The position numbers and the translations under genes are program-made. Positions 1 to 7,802 of a stretch of 15,279 bases of DNA are shown piece by piece. Position 1 is the first letter of the stretch. Each line of letters begins with the position of its first letter. The notes under the pieces were generated by a model, which worked only from the letters and a program-made list of their open reading frames with translations, did no database searches and was not told where the DNA came from. The stretch is from Chloroflexota bacterium (GTDB lineage Bacteria > Chloroflexota > Dehalococcoidia > UBA2979), in contig VGPB01000024.1 of assembly GCA_016875695.1 (NCBI GenBank), forward strand, positions 1 through 15,279, written 5' to 3'.

Positions 1-393
1 GACCTCAACGCGCGCGCCGCCGAGGCCGGCGCCGGGCGCAGCGTCGTCCGGCGCGGCCGGGTACAGCCGCAGCGCCTCACCGCGCCCGTAAGCAGCGTCG
101 AGTCCGCCGCGGAACTCGAGCTCGAGGGTTCGTCCGCGGCGCGTGGCGACGACGAACCCCGGGTGATCCATGTGCGCACCGAGCACGAGCGGGCGGCCAG
201 CGCGGCCGCGGCGGTACGTGACGTAGACGTTGCCGTACGCGTCCTCGACGCAAGCGAGCCCACGCTCGGCGGCGAAGGCGCGGATGTACGCGCGCACGCC
301 GCCCTCGAGATAGGGCGCTGTGGGCACGCTGACGACGCCGCGCACGATCTCGCGCAGGGGCGTGGTGGCGGGCAGCGTCACGCGCACAGTCAT
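1..393 (-). CDS. M42/M20-like metallopeptidase (aminopeptidase), N-terminal part, runs off the window
   Basis: The frame is open from ATG at 393 down to base 1 (131 codons), so only the N-terminus is present. The key motif is LVLGAHMDHPGF (residues 69-80). H74 and D76 match the H-x-D metal-ligand motif of M42 and related M20 di-zinc aminopeptidases, which usually act as cytoplasmic oligomeric peptidases on short peptides. A preceding YGN motif (53-55), just before the strand leading to the metal site, is also typical. The remaining metal ligands and catalytic Glu would lie beyond the window. M42 against M20 cannot be settled from this fragment. The ATG was chosen because it begins right where homology-like sequence starts and has a TACCAT element 7 nt upstream. 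The gene is divergent from the rlmD-like gene, with 75 bp between starts. Confidence 0.8.
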   Translation of the reverse strand, partial: MTVRVTLPATTPLREIVRGVVSVPTAPYLEGGVRAYIRAFAAERGLACVEDAYGNVYVTYRRGRAGRPLVLGAHMDHPGFVVATRRGRTLELEFRGGLDAAYGRGEALRLYPAAPDDAAPGAGLGGARVEV

Positions 394-468
394 CGGCGGA
401 ATGGTACACGGGAGCTCGCGCGCCGGGCGCGATTCGCTGCGGGCGCGCACCCCGGGTACGCTATTCGC
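394..468. promoter_or_regulatory. Divergent promoter region with two -10-like boxes set for leaderless starts
   Basis: This 75-bp gap separates two divergent starts. On the minus strand, TACCAT (complement of 401-406) ends 7 nt before the peptidase ATG. On the plus strand, TACGCT (457-462) ends 6 nt before the methyltransferase ATG. A TANNNT box 6-7 nt from the start codon is the usual geometry of leaderless transcripts. No purine-rich ribosome binding site is visible before either ATG, which fits. A weak TTCGCT (433-438) could act as the -35 of the plus promoter with an 18-bp spacer; no good -35 is seen on the minus side. This is inferred from spacing only. Confidence 0.4.
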
Positions 469-1782
469 ATGAGCGACGAGATCACGCCCGAGGCCCCAGA
501 GGCGGCCGGCGACGCGCCGGCCGCGGCGGCTCCGCCCGAGGCGCCCGCGCGGGCGCGCCGCCTACGGCGGCGCGCCCGCCTCGCCGACCAGCCGCGCATC
601 CCGATCGAGGTGGAGCTGATCGGGCTCGCCGCGGGCGGGCGCGCGGTGGGCCGCGCCCCGGACGGGCGCGTCGTGTTCGTCGAGCGGGCGTTGCCCGGCG
701 AGCGCGTACTCGCCGAGATCAAGCGCAACGAGCCGTCGTACATCGAGGCAGCGACCGTCGAAGTGCGGCAGGCCGCGCCGGGCCGGGTGAAACCGCCGTG
801 CCCGTACTTCGGGCAGTGCGGCGGCTGCCAGCTGCAGCACGCGGACTACGCGTTGCAGCTAGAGCTGAAGACGGCCGTGGTCGCGGAGCAGCTGCGACGC
901 ATCGGGCGGTTCGAGGCGGCCCTGCTGGCACCGATGCTCGGCATGGCCGACCCGTGGGGGTACCGCAACCACGCGCGCTTCACCGTGCGCCGCAACGGCG
1001 ACGTGGGCTTCATGCAGCAGGGCTCGCATCGCTTCCTGCGCATCGACGAGTGCCTGATCGCACACCCGCTGGTGAACCAGACGCTGCGCGCGGTGCAGGG
1101 TCGCACGATGCAGACGGCGCAGCTGAGCGTGCGCGTGGGCGAGCACACCGGCGACGTGCTGGTGCAGCCGCGCCTGCGCTGGCGGCCGGGCCGCAGCCGC
1201 CACCTCGCAAGCGGCCAGCAGACTTACGAGGAGGAGTTGGGCGAGGCGCGCTTCCGCGTGTCGGCGTCGGCGTTCTTCCAGGTGAACACGCGCCAGGCGG
1301 AGCGACTGGCGGCGCTGGTGCTCGAACGCGTCCGCGCGGCGCACCCGCAGGTCGTCGTGGACGCGTACGGCGGCGTCGGGACGTTCGCCGCGCTACTCGC
1401 GCCACACGTCGCGCGCGTGCTGACCATCGAGCAGTCGGCCGCCGCGGGCAACGACGCGGCGGTGAACCTCGCGGCGCACGAGAACGTCGAGCGCCGCGTC
1501 GGCTCCGTCGAAGCGCTGCTGCCGGAGCTGGAGCCTTCGCCCGACGTAGCGATCGTCGACCCGCCGCGCGTGGGGCTCCAGCCCGTGGTCGTGCAAGCGC
1601 TCATCAACTCGCGGGTGCGGCGGCTGGTCTACGTCTCGTGCGATCCGGCCACGCTCGCGCGCGACCTGCGGATGCTCGTAGACGGCGGGTTCGCGCTGAC
1701 GGACGTGCAGCCGGTCGACATGTTCCCGCACACGCAGCACATCGAGTGCATCGCGACGCTCGATCGCGCAGCGGCGGCCTGA
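469..1782 (+). CDS. rlmD: Class I SAM-dependent RNA m5U methyltransferase, RlmD/TrmA family
   Basis: This 437-residue enzyme should transfer methyl from SAM to C5 of a uridine, most likely U1939 of 23S rRNA. Order of parts: an Ala/Pro/Arg-rich tail (1-40); a TRAM RNA-binding domain (about 43-101); a 4Fe-4S site from C111, C117, C120 and C195 (C-x5-C-x2-C, then a distant Cys, as in E. coli RumA/RlmD); and a Rossmann methyltransferase fold. FFQVNT (269-274) and DAYGGVGTF (298-306) bind SAM, DPPRVGL (364-370) follows, C391 in VSCDPATLARD is the nucleophile, and E427 in HTQHIEC is the general base. All hallmarks are intact. The frame stays open upstream to 163, but ATG 469 was preferred because it sits 6 nt after a -10-like box and upstream residues look non-coding. 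The paralogues RlmC and TrmA cannot be fully excluded, so the symbol is a family-level call. Confidence 0.92.
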   Translation: MSDEITPEAPEAAGDAPAAAAPPEAPARARRLRRRARLADQPRIPIEVELIGLAAGGRAVGRAPDGRVVFVERALPGERVLAEIKRNEPSYIEAATVEVRQAAPGRVKPPCPYFGQCGGCQLQHADYALQLELKTAVVAEQLRRIGRFEAALLAPMLGMADPWGYRNHARFTVRRNGDVGFMQQGSHRFLRIDECLIAHPLVNQTLRAVQGRTMQTAQLSVRVGEHTGDVLVQPRLRWRPGRSRHLASGQQTYEEELGEARFRVSASAFFQVNTRQAERLAALVLERVRAAHPQVVVDAYGGVGTFAALLAPHVARVLTIEQSAAAGNDAAVNLAAHENVERRVGSVEALLPELEPSPDVAIVDPPRVGLQPVVVQALINSRVRRLVYVSCDPATLARDLRMLVDGGFALTDVQPVDMFPHTQHIECIATLDRAAAA

Positions 1783-1799
1783 GCGGGACGCCGGGCCCG

Positions 1800-2430
1800 A
1801 TGCGCATCGTGCTGGCGTCGGGCTCGCCGCGCCGCCCGGAGCTGCTGGCTGGGCTGGGGCTCGCGTTCACTGTCGCGCCGGCGGGCATCGACGAGACGGC
1901 GTTCACCGGCATCCCGCGCGCAGTCGCCGAGGCGCTGGCGCTGGCGAAGGCGCGCGCGGGGGCGCTGCGCACCGGCGCCGATGCCGCCGTCATCGGCGCG
2001 GACACCATCGTCGCGCTCGGCGCACGCGTGTTCAGCAAGCCGGCCGACGCCGCCGAGGCTGTCGCGACGCTGACTGCGTTGCGCCATCGCACGCACGAGG
2101 TTCTGACCGGCGTGGCCGTGGTCGCCACCGGCCGCGAGGCGAGCACGCTTACCGCCACGCGGGTGACGATGCGCGACTACAGCGACGCCGAGGTCGCGGC
2201 GTACGTGGCGACCGGCGACCCGCTGGACAAGTCCGGCGCGTACGCGGTGCAGCACCCGGCGTTCGCGCCAGCGGCGCGCGTGGAGGGCTGCCGCTGCGCC
2301 GTGATCGGCCTGCCGCTGTGGACGCTGCGCGCACTGCTCGCCTCGGTCGCGGGCGTCGAGGCCTCGGCGCCGCGCTTCGAGCGCTGCGCCACGTGCCCGG
2401 AGCGGCCGGGGGGGGACGGCGGGGGGTTAG
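1800..2430 (+). CDS. maf: Maf-type nucleoside triphosphate pyrophosphatase; 3' end disturbed by a G-tract frameshift
   Basis: Maf proteins hydrolyse non-canonical or excess NTPs to NMP and pyrophosphate in the cytoplasm. Visible motifs: SGSPRR (7-12), E32, GADTIV (66-71, with catalytic-type D68), KP (80-81), H99-x-VLTGV, and DKSGAYAVQ (143-151). The DK-x-GAY-x2-Q form resembles the dTTP/UTP-specific YhdE branch. The domain finishes near residue 185 (GLPLWTLRALL), as expected for a protein of about 190-200 residues. As written, the frame has no stop until 3035 and reads far into the antisense of the next gene. A run of 8 G (2408-2415) and another of 6 G (2421-2426) lie just before an out-of-frame TAG (2428-2430). 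With one G fewer the protein would end there at 209 residues. The end given here assumes that. It starts 17 bp after rlmD, so co-transcription is likely. Confidence 0.82.
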
Positions 2431-2990
2431 CCCTGGGCGACGCGCAGCTCGCCGACGAACGTCGAGAGGCGCAGCAGCAGACGGCATGGCTGGGCGCTGT
2501 AGTCCGCGGTGCGCACGTTGATGTCGCGCACGACGCCCTCCTCGCGGCGGCCCAGCGCGTCCACACTGCCGACGATCGCCTGTGCCGTCACGTCGACGCC
2601 GATATCGGCCGGCACGCGCACGTCGATGGTGCCGATCCAACACAGCAGCGTGAGCTGCGTCTCCCCGGCCGGGAGCTCGGCGCGGCGCAAGTCGAGCATG
2701 ATGTCGCCGAGCACCGTCGAGATCACCGCGTCGTTGACGGTCCAGCCCTCGCGATCCGAGCGCACGTGGCCGAACGCGCGGCGCAGGCGGCGCGAGAAGC
2801 GCCGCACCCGCCACGCCGCGATCGTCGCGAGCGCGCCGAACGCGATGCACGCGAAGCCGACCGCGGCGCCGGCGATGCCCGCGGCGCCAAGGTGTCGCGC
2901 CCCGCTGCTGTCGAGGAGCGCGACCAGCCCGAGCGCGACGAGGTACGCGCCCACGGTGATCGGCAGCACGTCCTTCGCACGCCAGCTCAT
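2427..2990 (-). CDS. LiaF-like membrane protein with C-terminal toastrack domain
   Basis: This 187-residue protein has two hydrophobic segments (about 8-28 and 34-60), an Arg-rich stretch (61-71, probably cytoplasmic), then a soluble beta-rich domain (about 83-185) containing LGDIMLDLRRA, GTIDVRVP and FVGELRV. Repeating gly/hydrophobic/charged strands of this sort are typical of the C-terminal domain of LiaF/VraT-type cell-wall-stress regulators. In Firmicutes LiaF inhibits the sensor kinase LiaS. No kinase or regulator is seen here, so the role is unassigned beyond the family. The stop TAA (complement of 2427-2429) lies in TTAG, shared with the presumed maf stop. The start is ATG at 2990, with GAGGG overlapping the upstream stop codon, 7 nt before it, as a good ribosome binding site. 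It forms an operon with the small membrane protein 10 bp upstream. Confidence 0.8.
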   Translation of the reverse strand: MSWRAKDVLPITVGAYLVALGLVALLDSSGARHLGAAGIAGAAVGFACIAFGALATIAAWRVRRFSRRLRRAFGHVRSDREGWTVNDAVISTVLGDIMLDLRRAELPAGETQLTLLCWIGTIDVRVPADIGVDVTAQAIVGSVDALGRREEGVVRDINVRTADYSAQPCRLLLRLSTFVGELRVAQG

Positions 2991-3000
2991 CGCGCCGCCC

Positions 3001-3180
3001 TCAGCGGCGCCAGCGGCGCGCGCGCTCGTAGATGATGTACACGCCGAGCACGATCGGGATGACCGGCCACAACTCCGCCGGCCCCGCGTCGATTATGTCC
3101 AGCGCCTCGAGCAAGAACGTCACGCCGAGGACGACGAGCACGAGTCCCAAGGCCACGGCGACTCCCCACGTTACGCGCAT
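3001..3180 (-). CDS. Small two-TM membrane protein, LiaI/LiaF-like transmembrane region (DUF5668-like)
   Basis: This 59-residue protein is almost entirely two membrane helices: residues 5-28 (GVAVALGLVLVVLGVTFLL) and about 37-51 (ELWPVIPIVLGVYIIYE), joined by a short acidic loop and ending in a basic tail (RARRWRR). The pattern of G-x-L-x-L-G-x-x-FLL followed by W-P-x-x-P-x-x-L-G matches the small transmembrane module found alone or at the N-terminus of LiaF-type proteins. ATG at 3180 is preferred; an in-frame ATG at 3228 would add 16 non-hydrophobic residues. It lies 10 bp upstream of the LiaF-like gene, so the two probably work as a pair that together rebuild the usual multi-TM plus toastrack layout. 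The function is not otherwise known. Confidence 0.72.
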   Translation of the reverse strand: MRVTWGVAVALGLVLVVLGVTFLLEALDIIDAGPAELWPVIPIVLGVYIIYERARRWRR

Positions 3181-3281
3181 GTATTGTACGGCCGCGTGCC
3201 CACCGGGTTCACACGCAAGCGGTGCCATACACTTTCATGCGCACGCACCTCCCTCCCGAGCGCGCACGCGAAGGAGCCCCA
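3181..3281. promoter_or_regulatory. Divergent promoter region between the LiaF-like pair and the ABC operon
   Basis: This 101-bp gap separates two divergent operons. On the minus strand, TACAAT (complement of 3183-3188) is a good -10-like hexamer, but it sits only 2 nt from ATG 3180. It would therefore need the start codon to lie elsewhere, or it is chance. On the plus strand, TACACT (3228-3233) is a -10-like hexamer 48 nt before the ATPase start; no convincing -35 is at the right spacing. AAGGAG (3271-3276) is a strong ribosome binding site for the ATPase, 5 nt before ATG 3282, and it decides that start over the in-frame upstream starts at 3222 and 3237. The promoter calls are weak; the ribosome binding site is firm. 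Confidence 0.35.
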
Positions 3282-3995
3282 ATGGCGGAGCCGATCATCG
3301 TCGTGTCGAACGTGGAGAAGGTGTACGACACGGGCGCGGTGCTGGTGCACGCGCTGCGCGGCGTGTCGCTGACCGTGCAGGCGGGCGAAATGATGGCCGT
3401 AATGGGCCCGTCGGGCTGCGGCAAGACGACGCTGCTCAACTGCATGTCCGGGATCGATGAACCGACCAAGGGCTCGATCATCATCGAAGACACGGACCTC
3501 GCGACGCTGGATGACAACACGAAGACGTCATATCGCGCGCGGCGTATGGGCTTCATCTTTCAGTTCTACAACCTGCTGCCGGTGCTGACGGCCGTCGAGA
3601 ACGTCGAGCTGCCGCTGCTTGTCTCGGGCGTCCCGCCGAAGAAGGCGCGCGCGCAGGCTGACGCTGCGCTCGCGCGCGTGCACCTCGCCGAATGGGCCCG
3701 GCACCGGCCGGCGCAACTCTCGGGCGGCCAGCGGCAGCGCGTGACGATCGCGCGCGCGCTCGTGAACCACCCCGCCATCGTCTGGGCCGACGAGCCCACT
3801 GGCGACCTCGACTCGGCGACCGCCGACGAGATCATGGCGCTGATGCAGGAGCTCAACCGCAGCGAGGGCCTCACGTTCATAATCGTCACGCACGACCCGG
3901 GCATCGCGGCGCGTTGCCACCGCACGATCTACATGCAGGACGGCAGCATCGCGCGTGACGTCGCCAATGCGGTGCCCGCGGGTAGTGCCCCGTGA
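3282..3995 (+). CDS. ABC transporter ATP-binding protein, LolD/MacB family
   Basis: This 237-residue ATPase powers the adjacent FtsX-type permease at the cytoplasmic face of the membrane. All nucleotide-binding elements are present: Walker A GPSGCGKT (42-49), Q-loop Q94, signature LSGGQ (146-150), Walker B IVWADEP (166-172), D-loop GDLDS, and H-loop H204. The short N-terminus, and the PTGDLDS-type segment after Walker B, are characteristic of the LolD/MacB/FtsE group, whose members drive mechanotransmission rather than classical channel transport. The start is fixed by the AAGGAG ribosome binding site. Its stop overlaps the permease start in GTGA (3992-3995), so the two are translationally coupled. 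The substrate cannot be told from sequence. Confidence 0.93.
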   Translation: MAEPIIVVSNVEKVYDTGAVLVHALRGVSLTVQAGEMMAVMGPSGCGKTTLLNCMSGIDEPTKGSIIIEDTDLATLDDNTKTSYRARRMGFIFQFYNLLPVLTAVENVELPLLVSGVPPKKARAQADAALARVHLAEWARHRPAQLSGGQRQRVTIARALVNHPAIVWADEPTGDLDSATADEIMALMQELNRSEGLTFIIVTHDPGIAARCHRTIYMQDGSIARDVANAVPAGSAP

Positions 3996-6900
3996 ACGAG
4001 CTCTTCGGCATCCCGCTCACGAGCATCATGGTCGGCCTGCTGATCCTGCTCGCGGCGGCGCTCGCCGCGATCGCGGCGATCGCGTGGCGGCATCCCCTGC
4101 TCGTGCGCATGGGCCTGCGTAATCTCGTGCGGCGGCCCGCGCAGACCGTGCTCATCGTCGTTGGACTGATGCTGGCGACGCTGATCATGAGCGCCGCGTT
4201 CGCGACCGGCGACACCGTCGGCTACTCCGTCACCAGCACCGTTTACCGCTCGATGGCCGAGATCGATTTCATCCTCGGCTTCAAGACCGAGGGCACCGCC
4301 GTCTCACGCGAGGATGCGTACCTCAACGACGACGTGCTCGCCTCGCTCACCACACGATTCCGCGACGACAGCGACTTCGATGCCTTCGCGCCGCTGGTGC
4401 GGGAGACGCTGCCGGTCGTGAACACCGCGCGCCGCCTGTCCGAGCCACAAGCGCGGATGATCGGCGCGGACGCGTCCTTCGACCGCTTCCGTTCACTCCA
4501 CGATCCCTCGGGACGCGAGGTCTCGGTGTCCGCGCTCGGCAGCGCCGGCGTGTACATCAGCGAGTCGCTCGCGGACGCCGTCGATGCCGGGGCAGGCGAC
4601 CGCGTCACAGTGTTCGTTGAGAACCGGCCGACGGAGCTTACCGTGGTCGGCGTGATCCGCGACACGAGCGGTTTCGACACGTTCGCGAGCCAGCGCCCCG
4701 CCTCGCAGGGCGGCGGCCTCGTCATGCCGCTCGCGCTCGCGCAGCAGCTGACCGGCCGCGAGGGGCGCTACACCGACATCGTCGTGTCGAGCCGCGGCGG
4801 GGTGCGCGACGCGCTCGCGCTCGAGGACTCGCGAGTCGAGGACAAGCTCGAGGCGTTCATCGAGGACAATCCGAACGCGCGCGTCGACATCACGCTGACG
4901 AAGGAGGCGCGCGTCGGCATCGGCGAGCTCATCGGCTCGATCTTCGTCACGTTCTTCATCGTGTTCGGGCTCTTCTCGATCGCCGCGGGAGTGATGCTCA
5001 TCTTCCTAATCTTCGTAATGCTCGCGGCGGAGCGCCGCTCCGAAATGGGCATGGCGCGCGCGATCGGCATGAGCCGCCTGCACCTGACCGAGATATTCCT
5101 CGCGGAGGGCATGGCGTACAACATCGGCTCGGCCACGGTCGGCGGCATGCTGGGGGTCAGTGTGGCCGCACTGCTCGTATACGTGATGGGCCGGCTGTTT
5201 GACGACTTCGGGCTCAGCATCGTGTTCCACTTCAACCCGCACGGGTTCATCATCGCGTACAGCCTCGGCGCCGTGTTCACGTTCGCGACGGTCATGTTCG
5301 CGGCATATCGCGCGGCGAACATGAACATCGTGCGCGCGATTCACGACCTGCCGGAGCCGCGGCCGTTGCGCGCCGTGGACCGCTCCGCAGGCACGCTGCT
5401 GCGCGCGTTCCTCGCCGTGCCGTGGACACTGTTCTGGATCGCGCTCGTCGCGCTCTGGGTCGTCACCGGGTTCCTCGCGTTCGTGTTCGGCATCAGCACC
5501 TACGGCGCGGGCATTGTCGGCGTTGGCTTGCTCGCGACATGGTTCGTGTACGGGGCGCTAAGGCGCACGCGCCGGCTCGCGCAGCGGCACCGCAACGCCG
5601 GTGGCTGGGCGCTGTGGATGCTGCTCGCCGGCATCGCACTCGTGTGGACCGGCGGGTGGATCACCGGTTGGGCCTTCGCGTACGCAGGCGGCATGACGCT
5701 CGCGGTGCTCGCAATCGCGATGCTAGCCGTGTACTACGGCGCGGCGCCACGTGCGGCGTTCACGATCGCGGGCTTCGCACTCGCCTGGTGGTGGCTGCTG
5801 CCGTTGCCGTTCTCGCTGTTCATGGACGTCGGTATCCAGTTCGACCCCATCGCCGGTATCACGCGGCTCCTGGAGTTGCCGCGGCCGGACGTCGACGGCA
5901 ACATCGAGATGTTCTTCGCGTCCGGGATCTCGGTCACGCTGGCCGCGGCGCTGACGATCATCTTCAACGCCGACGCGCTGCTGAGCGTGCTGCGGCTCTT
6001 CGAACGTGCGCTCGGCGGCATCGCACCGGCGGTGCGCACGGCAGTGGCGTACCCGCTCGCGGCCAAGTTCCGCACGGGCATGACGCTCGCGATGTTCGGG
6101 CTCGTGACCTTGAGCCTCGTGGTGATGTCCACGCTCAACTCCAATTTTTCACAGCTGTTCGCCGGCGACGACGCGCGCGCCGGCTTCGATGTGCTGGTCG
6201 AGGCCAACCCCGCAAACCGCGTGCCGGACCTGCGCGCAGCCCTCCAGCAGCACGGCTATCAGGGCCCCGCAATCGGCGGCGTGGGCACGGTGCTCGTCGC
6301 CGCGCAGTTCGGTGCCGACGCCCGCGAAGCGAACGCCGCGAGCACCCAGTTCCGCCCGGAGCGCGTGATCGGCGTCGACGACGAGTTCGTACAGCTCGCG
6401 CGCATGCCCCTGCAGTATCGCGCGCGCGGGTACGCCGACGACGCTGCCGTGATGACCGCGCTGCGCAGCGACCCCGCCGTCGCCGTGATCGACGCCGCCG
6501 CGCTCGCCGTGAGCGGTGGCCTCGGCACCGTCGGCAACGGCTTCGTGCTGTCGCGCGCCACCAGCGCCGCGATCCGCGAAGACGCGTTCGAGCCCGTGGC
6601 GATGATCGTGCGCAACCCGCGCGGCGGCCAGGAGCTGTCGGTGCGCATCATCGGTGTCTACGAGGCGCAGACTACGGGCGTGCTCACGCAGCTCGCCGGC
6701 CTACACATTTCGCGCGCGAACGTCGAGCGCGTATTCTCCGGCGGCGACAGCGAGCTGTTCCTCGTGACAACCTCCGGGAGTGGCGACAATCTCGACGAGC
6801 GCACCACCCGCGGAATCGAGTCGGCACTGCTCGAGCAGGGCGTGCAGACGACCGCGGTACGCAAGCTGATCGATCAGCAGGCGCAGCTGTCGAACGCGTT

Positions 6901-7300
6901 CTCGTACCTGTTCGAAGGGTTCATGGGCCTCGGCCTGATCGTCGGCATCGCTGCGCTGGGGGCGATCGCGTTCCGCACGGTCGTGGAGCGCCGCCAGCAG
7001 ATCGGGATGCTCCGCGCGATCGGCTACACGCGGCGCCTGATCGCGCTGTCGTTCTTCATGGAGTCCTCGTTCATCGCTATCACCGGGGTGCTGATGGGCG
7101 TCACGCTCGGGCTGGCGCTGTCGTACAACCTGCTGACCAGTGGCGAGGTCTCCGAAGGCCAGCAGATCGCGTTCTCCGTGCCCTGGGGCCGCATCCTGCT
7201 CGTAACGGCGGTGGCGTACAGTGCGAGCGCGCTCATGACGCTCATCCCAGCGCGCGCCGCATCGCGCGTGTCGGTCGCCGAGGCGCTGCGCTACGAGTGA
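3992..7300 (+). CDS. ABC transporter permease with two FtsX modules in one 1102-residue chain
   Basis: The chain contains two MacB/FtsX-like halves. Half one: N-terminal TM helices (about 10-32 and 47-70), an extracytoplasmic core-like domain (about 72-305), then three TM helices (about 311-345, 371-400 and 415-437). It carries RRSEMGMARAIG, the coupling-helix motif that contacts the ATPase. The middle (about 470-670) is an extra membrane block with six or so hydrophobic segments. Half two: TM helix near 694-714, a second extracytoplasmic domain (about 717-955), then TM helices near 972-994, 1015-1043 and 1065-1085. It contains RRQQIGMLRAIG, the second coupling motif, and ends ARAASRVSVAEALRYE, a standard FtsX family C-terminus. 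The GTG start overlaps the ATPase stop by 4 bp. Single MacB-type permeases are about 400-650 residues, so this looks like a duplicated and fused form able to work as one chain. A role in lipid, lipoprotein or peptide export is inferred only. Confidence 0.9.
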   Translation: MNELFGIPLTSIMVGLLILLAAALAAIAAIAWRHPLLVRMGLRNLVRRPAQTVLIVVGLMLATLIMSAAFATGDTVGYSVTSTVYRSMAEIDFILGFKTEGTAVSREDAYLNDDVLASLTTRFRDDSDFDAFAPLVRETLPVVNTARRLSEPQARMIGADASFDRFRSLHDPSGREVSVSALGSAGVYISESLADAVDAGAGDRVTVFVENRPTELTVVGVIRDTSGFDTFASQRPASQGGGLVMPLALAQQLTGREGRYTDIVVSSRGGVRDALALEDSRVEDKLEAFIEDNPNARVDITLTKEARVGIGELIGSIFVTFFIVFGLFSIAAGVMLIFLIFVMLAAERRSEMGMARAIGMSRLHLTEIFLAEGMAYNIGSATVGGMLGVSVAALLVYVMGRLFDDFGLSIVFHFNPHGFIIAYSLGAVFTFATVMFAAYRAANMNIVRAIHDLPEPRPLRAVDRSAGTLLRAFLAVPWTLFWIALVALWVVTGFLAFVFGISTYGAGIVGVGLLATWFVYGALRRTRRLAQRHRNAGGWALWMLLAGIALVWTGGWITGWAFAYAGGMTLAVLAIAMLAVYYGAAPRAAFTIAGFALAWWWLLPLPFSLFMDVGIQFDPIAGITRLLELPRPDVDGNIEMFFASGISVTLAAALTIIFNADALLSVLRLFERALGGIAPAVRTAVAYPLAAKFRTGMTLAMFGLVTLSLVVMSTLNSNFSQLFAGDDARAGFDVLVEANPANRVPDLRAALQQHGYQGPAIGGVGTVLVAAQFGADAREANAASTQFRPERVIGVDDEFVQLARMPLQYRARGYADDAAVMTALRSDPAVAVIDAAALAVSGGLGTVGNGFVLSRATSAAIREDAFEPVAMIVRNPRGGQELSVRIIGVYEAQTTGVLTQLAGLHISRANVERVFSGGDSELFLVTTSGSGDNLDERTTRGIESALLEQGVQTTAVRKLIDQQAQLSNAFSYLFEGFMGLGLIVGIAALGAIAFRTVVERRQQIGMLRAIGYTRRLIALSFFMESSFIAITGVLMGVTLGLALSYNLLTSGEVSEGQQIAFSVPWGRILLVTAVAYSASALMTLIPARAASRVSVAEALRYE

Positions 7301-7337
7301 GCCGCGCGACCTGCCCCTGCGGCGCGCCGCGCGCGTC

Positions 7338-7802
7338 GTGCTGCTTGATGGCGCCGATCGCGTGCTGCTGCTCGAGTACGCATTGCCGCCGAGCGGCGCG
7401 CGGTTCTGGGTGGCGCCGGGCGGCGCGCTCGAGCCCGGCGAGCGCTACGCCGACGCGGCACGACGCGAGCTGCACGAAGAGACGGGTATCGCGGTCACCG
7501 CGTTAAGCCGCTGCCTGTGGGTGCGCGACTTCACGATGCGACTCAACGGCGCGCCGACACGCGCGCGCGAGCGGTATTACCTTGCTCGCGCGCCACACGC
7601 CGTGGTCGACACGAGCGCCAACCCGATGGCGGAGGAGCGCGACACGATCCGCGGGCACCACTGGTGGAGCCGCGACGAGCTGCTGCGCACGGATGAGCGC
7701 GTGTTCCCGCGCGCGCTCGGAGTGTTTTTCGGCGACATCGTGGCGCTGCCGGCGGACGTTACGTTGCGTGATGCGCACGCGTGCCCGCGCTCGATCGCGT
7801 AA
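7338..7802 (+). CDS. NUDIX hydrolase; true start probably slightly upstream
   Basis: NUDIX enzymes cleave nucleoside diphosphates linked to another moiety, using Mg2+ held by the Nudix box. From GTG 7338 the protein has 154 residues. The box G-x5-E-x7-REL-x-EE-x-G-I spans about residues 29-51 and is a perfect match, including the metal-binding REL..EE. WVAPGG before it and ERYYLA after it are also typical. The odd point is the N-terminus. Conserved-looking sequence RRAARVV continues in frame directly upstream of 7338, yet this frame (open back to 7239) has no ATG, GTG or TTG before 7338, only CTG at 7311 and 7317. A GTG at 7297 overlaps the permease stop in GTGA but is in another frame. The real start may therefore be non-canonical, or one base may be missing near 7304-7310. 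Substrate unknown. It is probably the last gene of the ABC operon. Confidence 0.82.
   Translation: MLLDGADRVLLLEYALPPSGARFWVAPGGALEPGERYADAARRELHEETGIAVTALSRCLWVRDFTMRLNGAPTRARERYYLARAPHAVVDTSANPMAEERDTIRGHHWWSRDELLRTDERVFPRALGVFFGDIVALPADVTLRDAHACPRSIA

Noticed and set aside
163..468. Longer RlmD starting at 163
   Set aside because: It would be antisense to the peptidase gene, and its residues look non-coding; ATG 469 fits the family length and the promoter spacing.
2430..3035. Extension of maf as a real fusion protein
   Set aside because: The extension is antisense to the LiaF-like gene and reads as Arg/Ala/His-rich noise; a G-tract slip explains it better.
5422..7506. 694-codon frame inside the permease
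   Set aside because: Low-complexity Arg-rich translation in another frame of the same strand; the permease frame has clear FtsX motifs.
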